Of a stretch of 8,682 nt of DNA, positions 5,755 to 8,682 are shown in pieces. The first letter of the stretch is position 1; the number at the start of each line of letters is the position of its first letter. The notes under the pieces were generated by a model. It had not been told where the DNA came from. It searched no databases and was given only the letters and a program-made list of their open reading frames with translations. Both the position numbers and the translations under genes were made by a program. Source of the stretch: Thioalkalivibrio sp. (GTDB lineage Bacteria > Pseudomonadota > Gammaproteobacteria > Ectothiorhodospirales > Ectothiorhodospiraceae); the NCBI GenBank assembly GCA_003555285.1, contig PWGH01000141.1:1-8682 (forward strand), in the 5' to 3' direction.

Positions 5755-5793
5755 CAATAACGACCGCCTTTACGCGCTCCAATGATGACCGCC
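5755..5793. repeat. Two 14-bp direct repeats just downstream of rnfE
   Basis: CAATAACGACCGCC (5755-5768) and CAATGATGACCGCC (5780-5793) agree at 12 of 14 positions, 25 bases apart. On the minus strand they read GGCGGTCGTTATTG and GGCGGTCATCATTG, resembling the GGTCGTCATTG start of the REP-like element at 5714-5742, so the three may be a decayed cluster of one repeat. The second copy ends two bases before the rnfE stop codon. Confidence 0.5.
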
Positions 5794-5795
5794 GC

Positions 5796-6506
5796 TTAGC
5801 TGCGGGACGGGGCGCGTTCGCCTGGCTCCGAAGCGGGTTCCGGTTCAACGGAAGCGGCGACGGGCTTGCCTTCCAGACGGGCGTCGATCACGTTCTTCAG
5901 CGCGATCAGCAGGCCCATCGCGAGGAAGGCGCCGGGCGGCAGCATCGCGAGCAGGAAACCGTGTTCCTGCGGGAAGATCTCGATGCGCAGGTGCCGGCCC
6001 CATTCGCCGACCAGCAGATGGGCGTTGTCGAACAGGCTGCCCTGGCCGACCACCTCGCGCAAGGCGCCGATCGCCACCAGCACTGCGGTGAAGCCTACAC
6101 CCATCGCCAGGCCGTCCAGCGCCGCGTCGGGCACCGTGTTGCGCGAGGCAAAGGCCTCCGCGCGGCCGATGATCGCGCAGTTGGTCACGATCAGCGGAAT
6201 GAAGATGCCGAGCACCAGGAACAGCCCGTGGAACCAGGCGTTCATCACCAGTTCGATCACTGTGACCACCGAGGCGATGATCAGCACATACACCGGAATG
6301 CGGATCTCGGGGCGCACGTGCTCGCGCAACAGCGACACCAGCGAATTGGACAGCACCAGCGTGGCGATGGTGGCGATCCCGAGACCGAGCGAATTGACCA
6401 CCGTGCCGGAGATCGCGAGCAGCGGGCACAGGCCCAGCAATTGGACCAGCCCCGGGTTGTTGGTCCACAACCCCGCTCGGACGATTTCGCTGCGGTGGGC
6501 GCTCAT
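5796..6506 (-). CDS. rnfE: Electron transport complex subunit RnfE (RsxE)
   Basis: Integral membrane subunit of the Rnf/Rsx complex, which moves electrons between NAD(H) and ferredoxin coupled to ion transport. The 236-residue product has about six membrane segments and the family blocks [20 protein letters not shown] (12-31), [13 protein letters not shown] (69-81), [20 protein letters not shown] (99-118) and [14 protein letters not shown] (185-198). Cys27 (GLCPLL) and Cys110 (TNCAI) are the conserved intramembrane cysteines that, with those of RnfA, are thought to hold an iron-sulfur cluster. The ATG at 6506 overlaps the rnfG stop (ATGA), indicating translational coupling, with GAGG (6514-6517) ahead. 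The open frame extends to 6764, but that stretch overlaps rnfG and is not family-like. The last 25 residues are Pro/Glu-rich and variable in the family. Confidence 0.97.
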   Translation of the reverse strand: MSAHRSEIVRAGLWTNNPGLVQLLGLCPLLAISGTVVNSLGLGIATIATLVLSNSLVSLLREHVRPEIRIPVYVLIIASVVTVIELVMNAWFHGLFLVLGIFIPLIVTNCAIIGRAEAFASRNTVPDAALDGLAMGVGFTAVLVAIGALREVVGQGSLFDNAHLLVGEWGRHLRIEIFPQEHGFLLAMLPPGAFLAMGLLIALKNVIDARLEGKPVAASVEPEPASEPGERAPSRS

Positions 6507-7246
6507 GGCTCGACCTCGATGATGCCTTCCGGTGTACCCGGCACGGGCGGCGGACCGCCCGGTGCCACGTGTTCGGCCTCGGCAGGCGGCAGCGGTTCGA
6601 TCACCACGGCCTGATCCGCGTCCGGCGGAGGCGTCGCCTGCAACGCGTCCCCGTGTTCCTGAACATAGACCAGCGCGTTGCGGACCGCCTGCACCACCGC
6701 GCGCGGCGTGACGGTGGCGCCGGTGAACTGGTCGAAGACGCCACCGTCCTTGCGCACCCGCCATGCCTCGATCGGCGGATCGCCGAGGGCGCGGCTGCGA
6801 AAGCCGTGGATCCAGTCCGAGCGATCCGCCTCGATGTCGTCACCCAGGCCCGGGGTCTCCCGGTGCTGAGTGACCCGCACACCGAGCACCTGGCCTTGGG
6901 TATCGACCCCGATCAGCAGATGAATCGGCCCCGCGTAGCCGTTCGGGGCGATCGCGGACAATACCATGCCGACGACTGTATCGTTGCGTCGGGCGAACCA
7001 GACCGGAAGCCCGGTGCCTCCCAGTTGCGGATGGCTGACCGTGGTGGCATCGACCACCGGATCGTTGTCGTACTCGAGTCCTTCCAGCACCTGGGTCACG
7101 CGCATGCGCGTCATCGCGAGCCGGTTCTCGGTGATCCGGTCCGAGGTGGCCAGGTGCACCCAGGCGACCAGGCCGGTGCCGGTGGCCGCGAACAGCCCAA
7201 GCAGCAGGGTGGTGATCAGGATATCGCGAACGACGACCCTAGCCAT
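6503..7246 (-). CDS. rnfG: Electron transport complex subunit RnfG (RsxG), covalent flavoprotein
   Basis: Rnf subunit with one N-terminal membrane anchor (about 9-31) and a periplasmic FMN-binding domain. The flavinylation motif D-x-x-T-G-A-T-x-T is intact as [10 protein letters not shown] (171-180), where FMN is attached to a threonine by the ApbE flavin transferase. Other family features are [12 protein letters not shown] (104-115), [12 protein letters not shown] (128-139) and WIHGF (145-149). The product has 247 residues against about 206 in E. coli; the excess is a Pro/Glu-rich tail from about 205 ([18 protein letters not shown]), likely flexible and periplasmic. The ATG at 7246 lies inside the end of rnfD (8-base overlap) with only a weak ribosome site, so it probably depends on translation of rnfD. 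Confidence 0.96.
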   Translation of the reverse strand: MARVVVRDILITTLLLGLFAATGTGLVAWVHLATSDRITENRLAMTRMRVTQVLEGLEYDNDPVVDATTVSHPQLGGTGLPVWFARRNDTVVGMVLSAIAPNGYAGPIHLLIGVDTQGQVLGVRVTQHRETPGLGDDIEADRSDWIHGFRSRALGDPPIEAWRVRKDGGVFDQFTGATVTPRAVVQAVRNALVYVQEHGDALQATPPPDADQAVVIEPLPPAEAEHVAPGGPPPVPGTPEGIIEVEP

Positions 7247-8282
7247 GTCCGTCTCGCGAATGGCCGAAGATGCGCGGGCGGGTGTAATGGTCCAGGGTGG
7301 GGGCGACCATGTTCATCAGCAGCACCGCGAAGGCCACCGCATCCGGATAGCCGCCCCAGGTGCGGATCACGTAGATCAACAGACCGATCCCGGCGCCGTA
7401 GAGAATCCGCCCCATCGGCGTGGTCGCGGCCGACACGGGGTCCGTGGCGATGAAAAAAGCCCCGAGGATCGCCGCGCCGCTGAAGACATGGAAGGCCGGG
7501 GACGCGAAATGGTCGGGATCGATGATCCAGAACAGCCCGGCGATGGTGGCCAGCGACAGCAGCACCGCCACGGGAATGTGCCAGCTGATCACCCGCCGGT
7601 ACAGCAGCCACAGGCCGCCGAGCAGGAACAGATTGCCGGTCCATTCCCATTCGTGTTCGGTAAAGGAGCCGAACACCGGGCTCTGCCGGATTTCCTCGAC
7701 GGTCTGGCCGGAGACCAGGCTCTCGCGCATCAGGTCCAGCGGCGAGGCGCGGGTGATCGCATCCCACTGCAGACCGGCCGGGAGTTGGCCGGTGAGGGCG
7801 GTCTGCCAGCTCTGCAGGAAGGTCAGCGGGGCATCGATGATGCCGTAGGGGGCCGGCCACAGCGACATCGCCCGCGGAAATGAGACCAGCACCACCACAT
7901 AGCCGACCATCGCCGGATTGAAGGGGTTGTAGCCCAGACCGCCGTACAGGTGCTTGGCGACCACGATCGCAAAGGCCGCTCCGGTCAGTACCACCCAGAA
8001 CGGCGCGAGTGGCGGGATCGCCAACGCCAGCAGCCAGCCGGCGACCACCGCGCTGTAGTCCTCCAGGGTCGCGCCCACCGGGCGTCCGCGCAGGTGCACC
8101 ATCAGCGCCTCGAACAGCACCGAGAACAGCACGGCCAGGACCACGTTCACCAGCACGCCCCAGCCGAAGAACCAGGTCATCGCCAGGGTGCCGGGCACCA
8201 ATGCATAGAGCACCTGACGCATCACCGCGCCGACGCTGTGGTCGGGCACCAGGTGCGGCGAGGTCCGGGTCTCGAAGCGCAT
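7239..8282 (-). CDS. rnfD: Electron transport complex subunit RnfD (RsxD)
   Basis: Membrane subunit of the Rnf complex that normally carries a covalent FMN. The 347-residue product matches the family length and has multiple membrane segments. Typical blocks are FFGWGVLVN (38-46), LLALAIPPLAPFW (84-96), AKHLYGGLGYNPFNPAMVGY (109-128), FSGAAILGAFFIATDPVSA (in the C-terminal third), WGGYPDAVAFAVLL and a DHYTRPRIFGH end. The flavinylation site, usually D-x-x-S/T-x-A-T-P-L, here reads DAITRASPL (174-182), with Ser180 (codon TCG, 7743-7745) where the FMN-accepting Thr is expected. The ATG at 8282 overlaps the rnfC stop by one base (TGATG), so coupling to rnfC is likely. Every other family feature is intact, so I regard the subunit as functional. 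Confidence 0.96.
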   Translation of the reverse strand: MRFETRTSPHLVPDHSVGAVMRQVLYALVPGTLAMTWFFGWGVLVNVVLAVLFSVLFEALMVHLRGRPVGATLEDYSAVVAGWLLALAIPPLAPFWVVLTGAAFAIVVAKHLYGGLGYNPFNPAMVGYVVVLVSFPRAMSLWPAPYGIIDAPLTFLQSWQTALTGQLPAGLQWDAITRASPLDLMRESLVSGQTVEEIRQSPVFGSFTEHEWEWTGNLFLLGGLWLLYRRVISWHIPVAVLLSLATIAGLFWIIDPDHFASPAFHVFSGAAILGAFFIATDPVSAATTPMGRILYGAGIGLLIYVIRTWGGYPDAVAFAVLLMNMVAPTLDHYTRPRIFGHSRDGHG

Positions 8283-8682
8283 CAGCCGCCGCTCTTTTCC
8301 GCCGGGGCGACAGCGGCGGGACGGCGGACCGGCGTGTCGGACGCCGCTCCGTTGTCGCTCGCGGGCGGGGCGCCGGCCCCGGGTCGGGTCTCCGGCCTGG
8401 CCCCGGTGTCGGATCCGGCCCCAGTCTCGGTCCGGGACCCGGACTCGGACTCGGGCCCGGTCCCGGCGTCGGCGTCGGCGTCGGCGGCCTGGGCGGCCTT
8501 GCGGGCGCGGGCCCGTTCGATGGCATCGGCGATGGCGGCCTTCGGGTCCGCTGCTGCGCCGGTTCCCGATGCAGCCGGTGCACCGGGTTCTGTCTCCGCT
8601 GCCGATCCCGGCTCCTTCTTCGCCAGCATCGCCTTCTTGCGGGCGAGGCGTTCGGCCTTCTCGCGTTCTTCGCGCTCCTGGC
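8282..8682 (-). CDS. rnfC: C-terminal tail of RnfC (RsxC), 5' part outside window
   Basis: Only the last 132 complete codons are visible; the catalytic NADH/FMN and iron-sulfur domains lie beyond the right edge. What remains is the variable tail typical of proteobacterial RnfC: a charged helix rich in Glu, Arg, Lys and Ala (EREEREKAERLARKKAML), then a DPKAAIADAIERARARKAAQ motif like the repeat units of the E. coli RsxC tail. After this comes a low-complexity stretch of alternating Ala/Asp, Gly, Ser, Thr and Glu (about 8360-8487) and the end AVAPAEKSGG. Identity rests on these tail motifs plus position directly upstream of rnfD with overlapping stop and start codons. Loss of complexity in the tail is common in the family and does not suggest a broken gene. 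Confidence 0.88.
   Translation of the reverse strand, partial: QEREEREKAERLARKKAMLAKKEPGSAAETEPGAPAASGTGAAADPKAAIADAIERARARKAAQAADADADAGTGPESESGSRTETGAGSDTGARPETRPGAGAPPASDNGAASDTPVRRPAAVAPAEKSGG
8386..8490. repeat. Low-complexity GC-rich repeats in the rnfC tail
   Basis: On the plus strand GGCGTC/GGCGTCGGCG triplet-type repeats (8465-8487) adjoin short runs of CCCGGACTCGGACTCGGGCC type. In the rnfC frame they encode ADADADAG and SESGSRTETGAGSDTG. The multiple-of-three units and the variable family tail suggest tolerated slippage. A different minus-strand frame gives a Pro-rich PTPTPTPGPGPSPSPG peptide, which I treat as an artefact. Confidence 0.6.

Noticed and set aside
5532..6614. Plus-strand open frame of 360 codons opposite rnfE and rnfG
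   Set aside because: Composition is His/Gln/Arg-rich without domains; it is the complement of two confidently identified genes.
7216..8583. Minus-strand frame of 455 codons beginning with Pro/Thr/Gly repeats
   Set aside because: It is an out-of-frame reading of the rnfC tail and rnfD. The repeats come from the GC-rich low-complexity DNA, and rnfD in the other frame is a full family match.

Overview
This is a GC-rich window with the gene content of a gammaproteobacterium. The strongest pointer is an rnfC-rnfD-rnfG-rnfE cluster on the minus strand with endonuclease III (nth) downstream, an order familiar from Gammaproteobacteria. DUF1841 and YyaL/DUF255-type neighbours and the base composition would suit a Thioalkalivibrio/Ectothiorhodospiraceae-like host, but that placement is a guess from gene content; no rRNA or other marker is present.

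Layout. 1-1058 (minus, runs off the left edge): a MerR-type regulator whose C-terminal half looks like a degenerate cobalamin-binding module and which ends, as far as visible, in identical 15-bp repeats encoding GADRL. Its promoter (1066-1093) contains two TTGTACAA sites exactly one helical turn apart, resembling CarH/LitR operators, and the likely transcription start falls on the ATG. 1301-3740 (plus): a two-gene unit of a secreted YyaL/DUF255 thioredoxin-fold protein and a 151-residue protein of unknown function. 3753-4187 (minus): DUF1841 protein, convergent with the previous unit. 4188-4369: a non-coding stretch with a large two-tier hairpin and a 17-bp tandem repeat. 4370-5062 (minus): nth. 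5132-5569 (minus): unrecognised 145-residue protein. 5570-5795: non-coding, with palindromes and degenerate copies of a REP-like GTCATTG repeat. 5796-8682 (minus): rnfE, rnfG, rnfD and the 3' end of rnfC, with overlapping ends.

How the genes fit together. The Rnf genes encode part of a membrane electron-transfer complex between NAD(H) and ferredoxin, coupled to ion movement; in some gammaproteobacteria the same complex (Rsx) keeps SoxR reduced. RnfB, RnfA and most of RnfC would lie beyond the right edge. The flavinylation site of RnfG is canonical, while that of RnfD carries Ser where Thr is usual. nth encodes a 4Fe-4S DNA repair enzyme. The regulator at the left edge appears separate and probably controls itself and perhaps genes beyond the window.

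No clearly new multi-gene system is visible. The best leads are the CarH-like leaderless promoter, the GADRL repeat tail, the RnfD Ser substitution, the structured DNA between nth and the DUF1841 gene, and the unknown gene between rnfE and nth.
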